From Magicicada septendecula (taxonomy: Eukaryota > Arthropoda > Insecta > Hemiptera > Cicadidae): a stretch of 64,000 nucleotides of DNA. A program made the position numbers and the translations under genes. Shown here piece by piece: positions 10,971-22,322 of this stretch. A model generated the notes under the pieces. The model saw only the letters and a list, made by a program, of their open reading frames with translations, was not told where the DNA came from and did not search any database. Location: contig CM068368.1 of the NCBI GenBank assembly GCA_034769895.1, positions 689,765,877 to 689,829,876 on the forward strand, given 5' to 3'. Positions within the stretch are counted from its first letter, which is position 1; the number at the start of each line of letters is the position of its first letter.

Positions 10971-12266
10971 TGTAGACACAGACAGAAATAGAACCGGTAG
11001 ATATTAAAGAAGTAGAGATTTATAGACTATTCAGGGAAGATAGACTTTTTGGGGAAGAATTAAAAGATATAAACCTAATGCAGAGAGCTGATAGTAAGCT
11101 AAATAAAATTATAACCAGTGTAGAGTCCGAATCAGATGAATTGGGGTATAAACAATATTTTCAGGTGTTTAATGGGAGTTTATTTAAGAGAGTAGAGGGG
11201 TAGAGAGAGGGATTGGAGGTTAGTAATACCTGAGGAACTGGTAGAAAAAATAGTGTGGGACTGCCACTATAGATATGGACATTTTGGGGCAAAGAAGTGT
11301 GTGAGCGTATTAAGGGAATCTTGTCTATTTAGAAATATGGAAAAACGTGTTAGAAAAATACTTAGAGTTTGTGAACTATGTCAGAAATCCAAAGTTGTAA
11401 ATTATAGGGTAGAAGGGGAATTAAATTACATTAAGGTAGAAAAACCATTTGATTTAGTAGCTGTGGATTTGTATGGCCCATTGCCAAAGGGTAGGGGTGG
11501 TGTTATGTATATTTTTGTTGTGCTTGATACTTTTTCCAAATATGTCCGATTATATAGCGTGAAGAGAGCGACAAGTAAGGTGGTGAGTGAGAAGATAACA
11601 CGAGACTACATGATCAATGTTGGGAAGCCAAAGGTAATCCTGTCAGATCACGGACCACAGTTCATCAGTGGAAAATGGCGACAGACTCTCGGATGGGAAG
11701 GTATCATCCCAAAACACACCGCAGTGTACCATCCGCAGTCCAACCAGGCGGAGAGAGTCATGAGGGAATTAGGCAGAATTTTCCGAGCACACTGCCACGC
11801 CAAACACAGCGAGTGGGCCTTGTACGTCCCGAGAATTGAGAACTGGCTGAACAGCGTAACACATGAGTCGACGGGGTTCACGCCTTACGAGTTGGTAAAA
11901 GGAAAGCGTCCACCACAGATTTTAGAGCAGTTATTCGAATTTCCACCTGAAACGAATACCATGAACCAGGACATAAAATTGAGGTTGGCAAACGAAAGTC
12001 TATTAACGAAAGGAGAAAGGCGGAAATGGAGGCATGATATGAAAGGTAAGTGTGTTAAGTATGAAATTGGACAATTAGTATTGGTAAAACGCCATGATTT
12101 GTCAAATGCTCAAGACAAGGAAATAAAAAAGTTCTTTTTACTATATGAAGGCCCCTACGAAATAATAGAAATCAAAATGAATAATTCATATGTTTTGCAG
12201 AACCGGGAAACACGAGAAATAGTGAGTACACAGAATGCGACGAACTTGAAGTTATATTGGTCATAG
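10971..12266 (+). pseudogene. E1 integrase
   Basis: The stretch to 11252 holds degenerate linker sequence. The ORF at 11253-12266 (337 codons) is open. It starts in an H-H-C-C zinc-binding region (HYRYGHFGAKKC, CELCQKSK). The DDE core follows with VAVDLYGP, ILSDHGPQF and the Glu in QAERVMREL. The tail ends in a GPYEIIEI-type module. Product: LTR-element integrase. The N-terminal zinc region is cut by a frameshift upstream of 11253. Confidence 0.88.
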
Positions 12267-15200
12267 TAATAATTTGAATTTTAATAGTTGTTGATTTGTT
12301 TTCAGAAGGGACTCTCCCCCATTTTCAGGCGGTCACGACCTTACCAGTCCTGGCCGTGGTTTTCGGCACTTGGAGGCGGGCCATGGTTGGAGGATCTTCC
12401 TTCGGGTGGTGAAACAACGATGGTCCGGCTCCATCAAAATTGGTCAAGATTTGAAATTTACACCACATATTGAATGGGGAGGGGGACCCATAAAGGTACG
12501 TGACATAAATTTTTTTTTTATACACTCAAGGTGCAGCGGGCAGGTGTACCTGTCACGTACCTGCACTGCCTTCGAGTGTTTGTAAATAATGGAGGCTATA
12601 TATATATATATGAAAGGCAGTGCATACAAATTAAAATTTTAGTGTCAGTGGCGAAACTAAATTTAGCCACTGACAGTAATTCCAGTGTAATCTGAAAAGA
12701 TTGAGTTTTGTGGCAAGGGGGATGGGGAACAGGTAGACGGCAGGTGAGAATAAATGGGAGATAGTAAGTAATGGGTTTTGTGTTAGAAAGAGGACGTAAA
12801 TTCATGAAGTAGATCTATCTAGTCCCTATTCTCTTTGCGGCAGAACCCCGTCTTTCAGGACGATTACTGCTTTACCACCGGTTATAGTAGTAAGAATAGA
12901 CAGCCTCCAATGTAAATAGATATCGAATTATAATTTGGAATGTTTATAGTTTTAAATTTATATCAATTTTAGTAAATAAGTGACCAAATAATTGTAAAGT
13001 TCATAGTATCAGTGAGAGTTGGAACGTGTCGAAGTGTGTAGAATAAATTAGAACTTGTTGTCATACAAGGTATGTGGGTAATTTTGGGGGGTTGAATGGT
13101 GTTAATAGAAGTGTTATACCTAGGGAGTGTAGAAACTGCAAGTGTAGAATGTTTAGTTTAGTTAGTAATATGCTATTGCCGTGGTGGCATGTGCCACGGT
13201 AGATAGCGGTAAGGGTTGGGGGTAACAGGGAGTGTTACCTCCATCGGAGGCCAAAATGGCGTAAAATACACGCCACACCCTTTTATATAATTTTATATTA
13301 TATGCTGATAGATTGCCATGCCGTGTATATTAATGACGTAGAGAACATGCCTGAAGTTAAAGATGATTTCCCCGACTTTTCGGGCGATTACTGCCTTACC
13401 AGCACTAATCGTGGTTTTGGATAGCGGTCGGCTATGGCCATAAATTAAGAACCTTGACCATAGCTGGCTTGAAATTGGTGTATATTTGAAATCAATGGGG
13501 GGTGATTTTAGGGGAAATCCCCGGAACTATGGAACAGCGGCTGCCACTCTGTTCGAGTAGGAACAGTAAACCCGGTGGTAGACCCGTTTTAAGGGCATAT
13601 TAATATATAACAAAGGTATGATGATATCTACCAATTTTAAAATGTAACGCTGAAGCAAGGACACGGAGATGATAAATTCCTCCACCAATGCCGTCCTTGT
13701 GGAGGCAAATGGGTGCAACAGTCCACCAGCAGAAAATAATAGTGTGTGTGGTTCAGGAGATTGCTCAGGGGAGCAACGAATTAAAATTTTGTAACTTAGT
13801 AATGGCAACTCACTCTTGCACTAATTAAATAATTGTATCATGATTGGAGAGATAGATGCATTCGATGTTTATTATACTGTGTTTATTCGGTCTTATAAAT
13901 GTATTAGTTTATTGTGTTAGAGGTAAGTGTTGATAAAATGTGTAATTTGTATAATTTTGAAATGTGTTTAAAGTAAGGTCATTCACCTTGCTACGAAAAT
14001 CAGCTGATCAGCTGTAGAGTATCACTTATGAGTGATTTGCAATTTTTCCAATGTAGTTAAATATTTGGATATGAGGGAAATGGAACATAATTAATGTTTG
14101 AATAATAGACTTTCAATGCATTAAAAGATTTTAAGTTAAATGATGATAAAATGAATTAAGATAGTTGAGAATTTTAAATGATTTGTAAAAGATAGTACAT
14201 GGGAGATTTTGGGTGATTAATATTTTGTTAGGACATGTAGATCAGTCCAAGTTGAATTTAAAGGGGTACTAGAGAGAATAATATTGTTGTGAATTAATGT
14301 AATGTAGAATTTGAGATGTAATGTTGACACAGTAGCTATGGGGAAAATATGTAGAGTACTGATTGATAATTTGATGTAATAAGTAAATGGAGATATTTTG
14401 CTGTAGTTGAAGTAATGTATTGGGAGAGTAATTAATTGATGGGAATTTTGTAAGGGGGGTGGTGTGCTAAGGAGTCTGCAACGAAAGGTGTTGGGACGGG
14501 AAGGGACCGTTTAGCGCCGGAAAGGGTTGCCTAGGGAAAGTCCAGGAACCAGATAAGGGAATGAGCTTTGGGAGGGGACCACACATCCCGAGTACAAAGG
14601 GGTAGAGAGTATTTTTTTTATATGAGGGTAGAATGATGCGAATTGAATTGAGTAGTAAGTTGGGTTTAGAGAATGTTTGATAGATGTTTTTGATAGAGAT
14701 GGGTGTCATATTAGTTAAAGCTGTTAGTGGTATTAAAGTCAGAGGGGGGAAGATTATAAATGTATGCCAAGTTGCGAATCAAGTTATTATGAATCATTAA
14801 GTCACCCAAACTAATGGAGATTGAGAATGTTAAAGAAAGAGAGTCATGGTAAAAATATAAAATTAATGGAAACAAGTGACAATTTTAATAGAATTTGAGA
14901 ATAATGTAAAGTTATAAAATGTGTAATTTTGAGTAATTTAAATGTCAATTTTATTGTTAATTGTAATAATACTAGGTTAATTTTAAATGTCATAGTTTAT
15001 TATGTTGTTGTGTTTAAAGATAAAAAATTTTTTAAAGATGTTTTATGTACTTCATGATGCAGATCTATGTATAACCTATGTAGGTCAAGGTTGTGGACTT
15101 GACCCAGTTTGATCAGCTGATGGTTGATGTTATAAACTAGACCAGTTTTGGCAATGAAGTGATGCAAATTTTGTTGTTTAATTGATTTAAATAATTTTGA

Positions 15201-15654
15201 ATTTTCTGAATATTGAGAAAAGTATATTTTAATAAATTAAAATTTTTTTTTGAAAAAAAAAATAAATAAATAAATTGATGTTTGTGCCTGCCATCTAATT
15301 TATGTTTTGAATTTCAAGTGTATTATTGTTTAGGTGTATTACTAGGGTTTTAATGAATTATATTGTTTAGTATGTATGTATAATCAAATGTTAGGATAAA
15401 TGAGTTCATGTTTTAATTAGATGTTCAATTTATTTGTTTTTCTGAGTATTAATCGTAATGAAGAAAACTGATAGATTCAGATAAAAGATTTTTAGTTTTT
15501 GGTTTTGAAGAAAGAAATGGTAACAGAACAGATTGATTTGGAGCTTATATGAATTTTTAACCAAATGTAATGGTTAGAATTTAATTTGTTTAATGTATTG
15601 TAAATTGAAAAATAATTTTGAAAAGTTAGGGAGTTTGTTTATAAAATTTTAAGT
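12267..15654 (+). other. E1 long 3' noncoding region
   Basis: About 3.4 kb without a credible gene. A diverged module occurs at ~12320-12490 and again at ~13370-13506, sharing TTACCAG, CGTGGTTTT, GAAATTGGT and TTTGAAAT followed by AATGGGG. A third short copy is near 12848-12885. A 150 bp block at 14467-14615 matches E3 (minus, 30545-30425), with TTAGCGCCGGAAAGGGTT in common. CAGCTGATC-containing modules lie at 13975-14018 and 15073-15125, with a pairing GGTCAAG/CTTGACC in the second. An A/T run and CCTGCCA lie near 15240-15295. Confidence 0.7.
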
Positions 15655-16012
15655 CTATGTACGCGCCCAGTATTGCCAGAGGCGACCCAGTATGCATGCA
15701 AAAGGGGAACATATCGGTTGAGGATCTGGCATGGAGTAAGGCCAGGGATTTGGAGTTTGGAGCGTCGCATGTTAGAAGGTTAGGTGCGCTGTGGTGCGTG
15801 TCTGTTCGATGTTATGGTGTTGGGATCTCGGATAGAGAAGTCCAGTAATATCGTTCAGGTGCAGCCATGGTCGCCGAGCCAGGGGGGTAGTTTACCCATG
15901 ATGTATAAGAACTAATGGGGGGTTGTGGGCACCATATCCTCACCGATCCTCTTAGGGGTTTAACAATGAGATTTCTTCTGTTTCGACAGAAGATCTCTCA
16001 TTGGGGGGGTAT
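15655..16012 (+). promoter_or_regulatory. E1 conserved 3' block with pre-PPT hairpin and polypurine tract
   Basis: Shared with E2, E3 and E4. The hairpin is at 15964-16003: CAATGAGA and TCTTCTG pair with CAGAAGA and TCTCATTG around a TTTCGA loop, with a 2 nt internal mismatch. TTGGGGGGGTAT follows directly and is the plus-strand primer tract, then LTR TGTAACGGG. Confidence 0.8.
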
Positions 16013-17292
16013 TGTAACGGGACTAATCGGAGGGGTTTTTTATTTTATTAATTTTGGGTAAATTCATTTTCCACCTGTGTGATCAGCCAGGTGTGATACA
16101 AAAGCTTGGTTCAAACAAAGGAGCTGTGATGAAGCAAGTACAATGGAATGTGCGTGTCGCCCACAACTGTTTGAATTCTTGGAACTTTGAGAATGTGTGA
16201 CACACACGCACAAGCGCGCAAACACCAGCAGGTGCGCAACCGACGCCGCATTGTTAAAACAACATGGCCTGGAGAAGAATTTTGTCTTACATGTGCGCTG
16301 GACATCCCGGAAACGTAATTATAAGTCATGCCCACCTTTGTGACGAAACCAGTGGCCGTGTAATTTCGTCAACGTCCAACACAAGGGATTGTACGTGATA
16401 CCATGAACAGAGACTATGACTTCGCACCAACAGGCAGTGAGTTCCCGTATTGTAAAACTGTGGAGAGGGAACCGCGAGAAAACTTCTTCCCAGTGCTTCT
16501 TACCAACAGACCGCATGCGGTCCATATAAATTTTTACTAAAAGTTTTTTATCAAGGTCAGCCGACCCAGTAAGAACCCGGATTATGTATATATAAAAAAA
16601 TGAAAGTATTATAGAACAAACTAAAGTGACTGAAGTCGGAAGAATAACTCTATAAAATCAACAGTAAAGTGAAAAATGTGAATTAAACTTTCGGACTAAA
16701 ACGCACATGGCCAAGAAAGGAGTAACACCGGTCGGGTAATCCAGCATAACAATTCATCTTTATCAAACCAATCAATTAAAGAAATATGGGGTTTATAATG
16801 GTATGAATGTTGTGAGTGGGCATTGCTGGGCCGCCTCGAAGTTAGAATTTAAGATAATACTTTAAGAACATTATATTTTCTTTTTTGTAAGAAATGATTT
16901 TAATAATATGTAGACATACCTTGTTTCTATTGTTTGGAGTATAACTCCGGAAGAGAGAAAAACATCGCAAAAATGGCAAAGCATAATTACTATAAATCAG
17001 AATAAATAAAGTAATATGTTTGCTTGATTTGCTTTTGGAAAGAAATTACGTAAATGTCCATAATAGTTTTGGGAATATAAATAAATGAAAAGAAAGTAAA
17101 ATTTAATGTCAAAGAATTGCGAAATAAATATAACTATAATGCTGAAATTGAGAGTATAGTTTACTGAAGAGTGTCAACCTAAGTCACGCTTATTCTTCAT
17201 GAATTCGTGCGAAGGACCTGGGGACCCGAACAAGGTAAGAGTCATATTATATATTTAAATAATTATTTTGGCTATTAAGGAGTAGCTTCACA
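16013..17292 (+). repeat. E1 3' LTR (complete, 1280 bp)
   Basis: Starts TGTAACGGG, ends CTTCACA. Its distal 700 bp repeat positions 1-700. TATA-like strings occur near 16523 and 16587. A donor-like CAAG|GTAAGA is at 17235. Confidence 0.95.
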
Positions 17293-19241
17293 GTACAATA
17301 GATTCTCAGAAGATGATCAGGATGTTGATGCTTACGAACAGGCTCCAGAAGAAAATGCCTCTGAGAGATGTATCACTCTCCTTGATAATCAGGGAAAAAT
17401 GAAAAAGCGTAAGTGCCCAGCTGTCTTACGAACTAGGTATTACACACCAAACTTCTCTTTTAGTCATGCACATTCCTTTCCGCTCTGAATCTGAATTGAT
17501 GGAGGAATATAACAGTGCAAAACAAGCGTTCGTAGCAAAACAAACTTTGTTATGACCAATGCAATGTGGAAACAAAGTGGAGGAAATGGCTAGGTGGGAG
17601 GAAGAGATTCAGCAAGCTGTAGCTAGAATTGTAGCAGAAAACCTAGCTAATGAAGTTAATTTAGATGCTGACGTGGTCGAAACTAATATGCGTGAAATTT
17701 TCGAACAAAACCTTATTGAAGAACATAATGATGAAATTGCTTTAGCTAACGAAGATGGTGAACCTGAAATACATGAAATGACGGATCAACAATATGCCGC
17801 AGCAGTAAACTTAATGAATTTTCAGCAGCGCCAATTGTTCAAAATGATTTCAGACAGATTGCTTCCAAGTGAAAATAATACTGAGCCATTACGTGTGTTC
17901 GTTACTGGAGGAGCAGGCACTAGCAAAACCTTTACTCTGAAAATTATTGTAGAACAGATTCGTCGTCTTTCTCATTTACCTGCAAGCAGAGCTGTTACGG
18001 TAGCAGCACCCACAGGTGTCACTGCAAGATTGATTGGAGGTAGCACTTTGCACTCTACTTTTGCCCTTCCTATCGGAAAAGGCAAGGTGACAGCTCTTCG
18101 CCCTCTTACTGGTAAACGTCTTCAAAGGGAACGGCTAAGGTGGAAGCATATTAATTGGCTAATCATTGACAAAATCTCAATGGTACCCTATACTACCCTA
18201 AGAAATATTCACTTAAGGTTGCAACAGCTTAAAATGAATGATGCTCTCTTCGGGGGTATCAATATTATTTTGTTTGGCGATCTAATGCAGTTGCCACCTG
18301 TATCAAAAGCAGTTGGTGGTACCTACTGCTTCAAGCAGCCTCATTACTTATCAGCTGAAATTAATTTGTGGACACTGTTTAGTTTCTGTGAATTACCTCA
18401 AAATATGCGGCAAGCTAACTACACTACTTTTATAGACATTCTAAATAATTTACGAGTCGGCCAACTCACCATGCAGCAGCTAGAAATTTTAGATCGTAGA
18501 AGAGTTCCTTTGACAGATGAATTTGCTGATGGCGAGTGTCTGCGCATTTTCCCAACCACTAAACAGGTAGAAGAATATAATGCTATGATGACTGAAAAGT
18601 TGAAAACATCATCTAAAGTTTACGATATTGCAGCGGTGGATGTGTCTGTCGAAGCTAAGAATTACGGACAAAAGTTAAAGAAAGACTTCATACCAACGGA
18701 TCCAAACAAAACTGGAGGTATTCCAAACTCTTTAGTAATCGGAGTCGGATCTAGGGTAATGTTGCAAAAAAACATTAATGTTAATCATGGTCTGGTCAAC
18801 GGAGCAATCGGCATCATTAGAAAAATTGAGTTGCCTGCAGTACGTCGAGATCAGCTTCAACCTGGTGAGCTTCCACAAGCCGTATTTGTAGAATTTGATG
18901 ACAGATCAATTAGGGGAAATACTGCTGGTATTGGAGTAAAGATAGAGCCCACCACTGTTTAATATGATGCTTTGCGAGGCAAGGGCAAAGTAGAACGACG
19001 TATGCTGCCATTAATATTGTGTTGGGCTGTAACAGTACATAAACTCCAAGGCACTACTTTAGACAAAGCAGTCATTGATTTGAGTAGTAATATTTTTGCC
19101 AAGGGTCAGGCCTACGTCGCACTAAGTCGTGTGAAAACATTAGAGGGATTAGCAATACGTTGTCTGGATCCACGAAAATTGTTGCATGAACCGCACGATA
19201 ACAACTCACTTGAGGAATTAAATCGACTCAGAAATCTGTAG
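17293..19241 (+). pseudogene. Helitron 1 Rep-helicase, helicase half
   Basis: From 17293 to 17558 are broken stretches of Helitron protein (CPAVLRTRYYT, FRSESELMEEYNSAKQAF). The main ORF is 17559-18962. Walker A is GGAGTSKTF (~residue 115). Walker B reads LIIDKISMV, where Lys replaces the catalytic Glu. Later helicase motifs include GDLMQLPPV and ELPQNMRQ. An in-frame TAA at 18960 precedes the final part ([23 protein letters not shown]). Walker B loss plus the stop make it inactive. Confidence 0.88.
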
Positions 19242-19530
19242 ACCAAAGCTTTTTCTTTATCATTTCTAATAAATGAAATTATTTAGTTAATTATATAATT
19301 TATAAAACAATTTATCGAAATGTTTGTATTATACTAGTTATATAATAGTATATAAAATAAAGTTATACTATATTTATAAGTTTATAAGTTCATACGCTAA
19401 TTATACTATGTACATAATAAAGTTTCTAAATAAAACTATTTAAAAATTGAAAATTTTTTTGCACTTCACACATACACACGCACGCACACACTGCACATTC
19501 CCATTATACTCTTTTTAAACACAAAAAGGA
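19242..19530 (+). other. AT-rich 3' flank of Helitron helicase
   Basis: Short tandem A/T words and a CA-rich patch near 19465-19495. Nothing else seen. Confidence 0.5.
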
Positions 19531-20250
19531 ATAAAATAAAAATAATAATTTAAAAAATTAAAAAACACGACTGCCAAAAAAATAAATGAATAAATAAAAA
19601 ATAAATTGATAAAAAAACTAAATAAAAATAATATTTAGTCAAAATCACAAAATCTAAATAAAGTCGATTTAAAAAGCCAAAAACAAGGTATTGAAATTCA
19701 GCTCTGATCAGATTTAACGAAAATGTTATGAATGATTAAACGCATAGTAATTTTATTAGATTTAAATTACTTTTCGATGTTGAATATATATCAATGCATC
19801 ATATGAAGACTACAATTATAAAAAATATTGCTGATAAAATTTTGCTCTTCAATTTTAATTTTCAATGCAGTCGGGGGTGTTTAATGAAAAGAACAAATCT
19901 ATTTAGAAACAGCCCCCGACTGCATTGAAAATTAAAATTGAAGAGCAAAATTTTATCAGCAATATTTTTTATAATTGTAGTCTTCATATGATGCATTGAT
20001 ATATATTCAACATCGAAAAGTAATTTAAATCTAATAAAATTACTGTGCGTTTAATCATTCATAACATTTTCGTTAAATCTGATCAGAGCTGAATTTCAAT
20101 ACCTTGTTTTTGGTTTTTTAAATCGACTTTATTTAGATTTTGTGATTTTTACTAAATATTATTTTTATTTAGTTTTTTTATCAATTTATTTTTTATTTAT
20201 TCATTTATTTTTTGGCAGTCGTGTTTTTTAATTTTTTTAATTATTTTATT
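19531..20250. repeat. Long near-perfect palindrome
   Basis: The left arm (~19531-19882) and right arm (~19907-20250) are reverse complements over about 345 bp with very few differences, around a ~24 bp spacer. The inner ends are GCAGTCGGGGG and CCCCCGACTGC. No ORF. No clear target duplication was found. Confidence 0.9.
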
Positions 20251-21141
20251 AGACAAATGCCACATTTCTTTTATATTCTTTCTTTCAAAATATTTGGTAT
20301 TCGTTTTTACTGCTCCTTTTACTTTATTTTTGAAAATACAAAAATGTTGTTTATTACCTCCTTTCTAGGAAAACACATATTGAAAACAAAAAAACTTAAA
20401 CTATTGTATCTCTATTTCTTAAGACAACCCAGTATTGCTCATACACTCACTCACACAATATTTAAACTTTCCCCCTAATATAGAGATCTCTTTACGTTAT
20501 AATTTTCATGATTGTAAAAGTTTATATATTATACGGTTACTTGGTTTTGGGTGTCCTTGCAGATCACGTGTTGCACTCCGTACTTTTTTTGTTCACAGGT
20601 TTGTCCGAATCAAGTTATCACTGACGATTTAATTTTGATATCACTGATGATGAATTAATATCTCACAGTTAGTCCATGTTAAATTGCTGTTAAGTTGAAC
20701 TCACATTCTAATACTTTTAATAAATTTTTGGCTCGCGATCCTGTGTTTCATCCGGCATCTTTTTATTGTTTCTGTATCCTTTCACTGTTATAATTAATGT
20801 ATTTTCCCTCCTTCGGCCGGTCCGTCTACATTTTTTAATGTATCACAGGCGGACCGCGCGACAACGCAACTGTGCGCGTGAGATGTTATTAGCCGACTGA
20901 CTCTGTTTTCTGTGCAGACGGTGCGAAAGAATGTATTCATACGTGCCGAAACCATGAGAACGTTGGCCGAGGGAGTGCGCGCATGATGGTGAATACGCAC
21001 CCTCGTTGATAACTGCACATTCCTTTGTCACAATTCCCAATGCGTACCTTGTACTGACTGTTACCGAATAGTAACTTTCAAATAGATTGGTTTACTGGTT
21101 AAAATGATCAAAACCTGTCTCACCCCTTTTGCCCCGTTACA
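20251..21141 (-). repeat. LTR-like fragment, E3-related (possible solo LTR)
   Basis: Read on the minus strand it starts TGTAACGGGGC at 21141, matching the first bases of the E3 LTR (TGTAACGGGGC), and runs into AT-rich DNA with AATAAA-like signals. The far end is unclear, and no 4 bp duplication could be matched to the ACCT at 21142. A true solo LTR is plausible but unproven. Confidence 0.4.
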
Positions 21142-21600
21142 ACCTGACAGCCTGGTCATCCTCCAGCCAGAGAGCACAACCTGGAATGTTGTTCACAAGG
21201 AGGTCCTGAGCACTTAATCTGAGGGAGCTACTGAAAGTAGTTAAGGAAGTTATTAGCCTGGCTATGTAGACCAAAAAAACCAGAAGTGGTGGTAGGATCA
21301 AAGGGGTTAAGCCCATCTATTTTATTGTTGTTAGGCTTACAATAAAGGACTGTCTTAATCTCTAACAGAAACTTAGTTTACCCTCTCTAACTAAATAATA
21401 CAGGGTCGTTTTAACAACTCATTAATTTTCAAGCTTTAATAGTTGATTGATCAAACTTGATCAAATTGTTCATCTTCAAGCTTGATCAAGTTCAAATGAA
21501 CGAGCTTAGTTTCTCTTAGTTTCAAAATACCGGCATTTAAGCTTCACAAATAACCAATTTCTATTTTCTGATTTTACATTCGGTTTTTTTCTGATAATCA
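21142..21600 (+). other. Helitron 1 distal 3' region, no gene seen
   Basis: Non-coding sequence between the LTR-like fragment and the Helitron terminus. Contains repeated CTTGATCAA words near 21450-21490. No gene recognised. Confidence 0.4.
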
Positions 21601-21628
21601 CCGTAGCGAAGCACAGGTATCCAGCTAG
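21601..21628 (+). other. Helitron 1 3' terminus
   Basis: CCGTAGCGAAGCAC-GG arms form a mutated short hairpin, followed by TATCCAGCTAG then T. CTRR after a hairpin, with a T beyond, is the Helitron 3' signature. Confidence 0.7.
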
Positions 21629-22320
21629 TAAACAACATGTAAAAGATAAGACAAAATGCATACAATACATGCAATAAAAGAAATAAAATCATTTATCGTA
21701 CTTACAAAACTTATCAAAATGAATAATGTTTTTTTGTAATGTATTTTATATCAGATATAAAAAATTGACGCTATCATTCAAATCCATGTCAATTTTTTCA
21801 TATTGACTTTATAATTCATCTTTGCTTTCATTTCATATTTCTCTGTTTAAAATTTTTGGGTAGTTCTGACTTTATAATTGACTTTATAATTCATCTTTGC
21901 TTTCATTTCATATTTCTCTATTTAAAATTGTTGGGTAGTTCTTACAACGGATAAGAACTAAAGCCTACAATGGATAAGAATGAATGAATAATTCATCACT
22001 GGTACAGTGTCTACAAACTCTTGAGAACAAGAAACCTGATTTTGTTAACAAATACCTAAATCTAAAACATCCTGTTTTACAGTCTAAATATAAATAAAAC
22101 TGCAACTATAATAGCATTTATAGCAAAACATGAAAAGCAGCTACAACAGCAACACTGGCGTTCCCAATTTTGATACTTTCACAAATGTTAGGTTTTTATG
22201 TTTTGTCAAATCCCATTCTTCTTTTTCAGAATCAGAAGTGAAATGCAAACTTTGAGAACGGGGTTTATCTGATTTTCTTCTAACTTCAGATTTCATAAAT
22301 ACATCATCTGTGAGAGGATG
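21629..22320. other. Intronic/intergenic DNA with a local tandem duplication
   Basis: At 21805-21942 a ~63 bp unit (GACTTTATAATTCATC... TAGTTCT) occurs twice, separated by an extra 12 bp copy of its first bases. No gene seen. Confidence 0.6.
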
Positions 22321-22322
22321 TA

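Larger units (their letters stand above)
1..17292 (+). mobile_element. E1, autonomous-type Ty3/gypsy-like LTR retrotransposon (5' end outside window)
   Basis: Bounded by a partial 5' LTR (1-700) and a full 3' LTR (16013-17292). The order between them is PBS, gag, protease, reverse transcriptase, RNase H, integrase, a 3.4 kb noncoding stretch and a polypurine tract. Protease-RT-RNH-IN order is that of Ty3/gypsy elements. Gag is split by nested element E2, and pol carries several stops and frameshifts, so this copy is dead. I count about 8 differences between the two LTRs over 700 bp, so it is fairly young. It inserted into the helicase gene of a Helitron whose sequence resumes at 17293. Confidence 0.93.
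17293..21628 (+). mobile_element. Helitron 1, 3' part
   Basis: Contains a decayed PIF1-like Helitron helicase reading into AT-rich 3' sequence. It ends at 21625-21628 in CTAG followed by T, preceded by the string CGAAGCACAGGTATCCAG, a degenerate form of the hairpin ending usual for Helitrons. E1 is inserted in the gene; the Rep half and 5' end lie outside the window. A palindrome and an LTR-like fragment are inside the 3' region. Confidence 0.75.

Noticed and set aside
20251..21141. A complete solo LTR
   Set aside because: Kept only as LTR-like: the start matches E3 but no opposite end or target duplication could be fixed.
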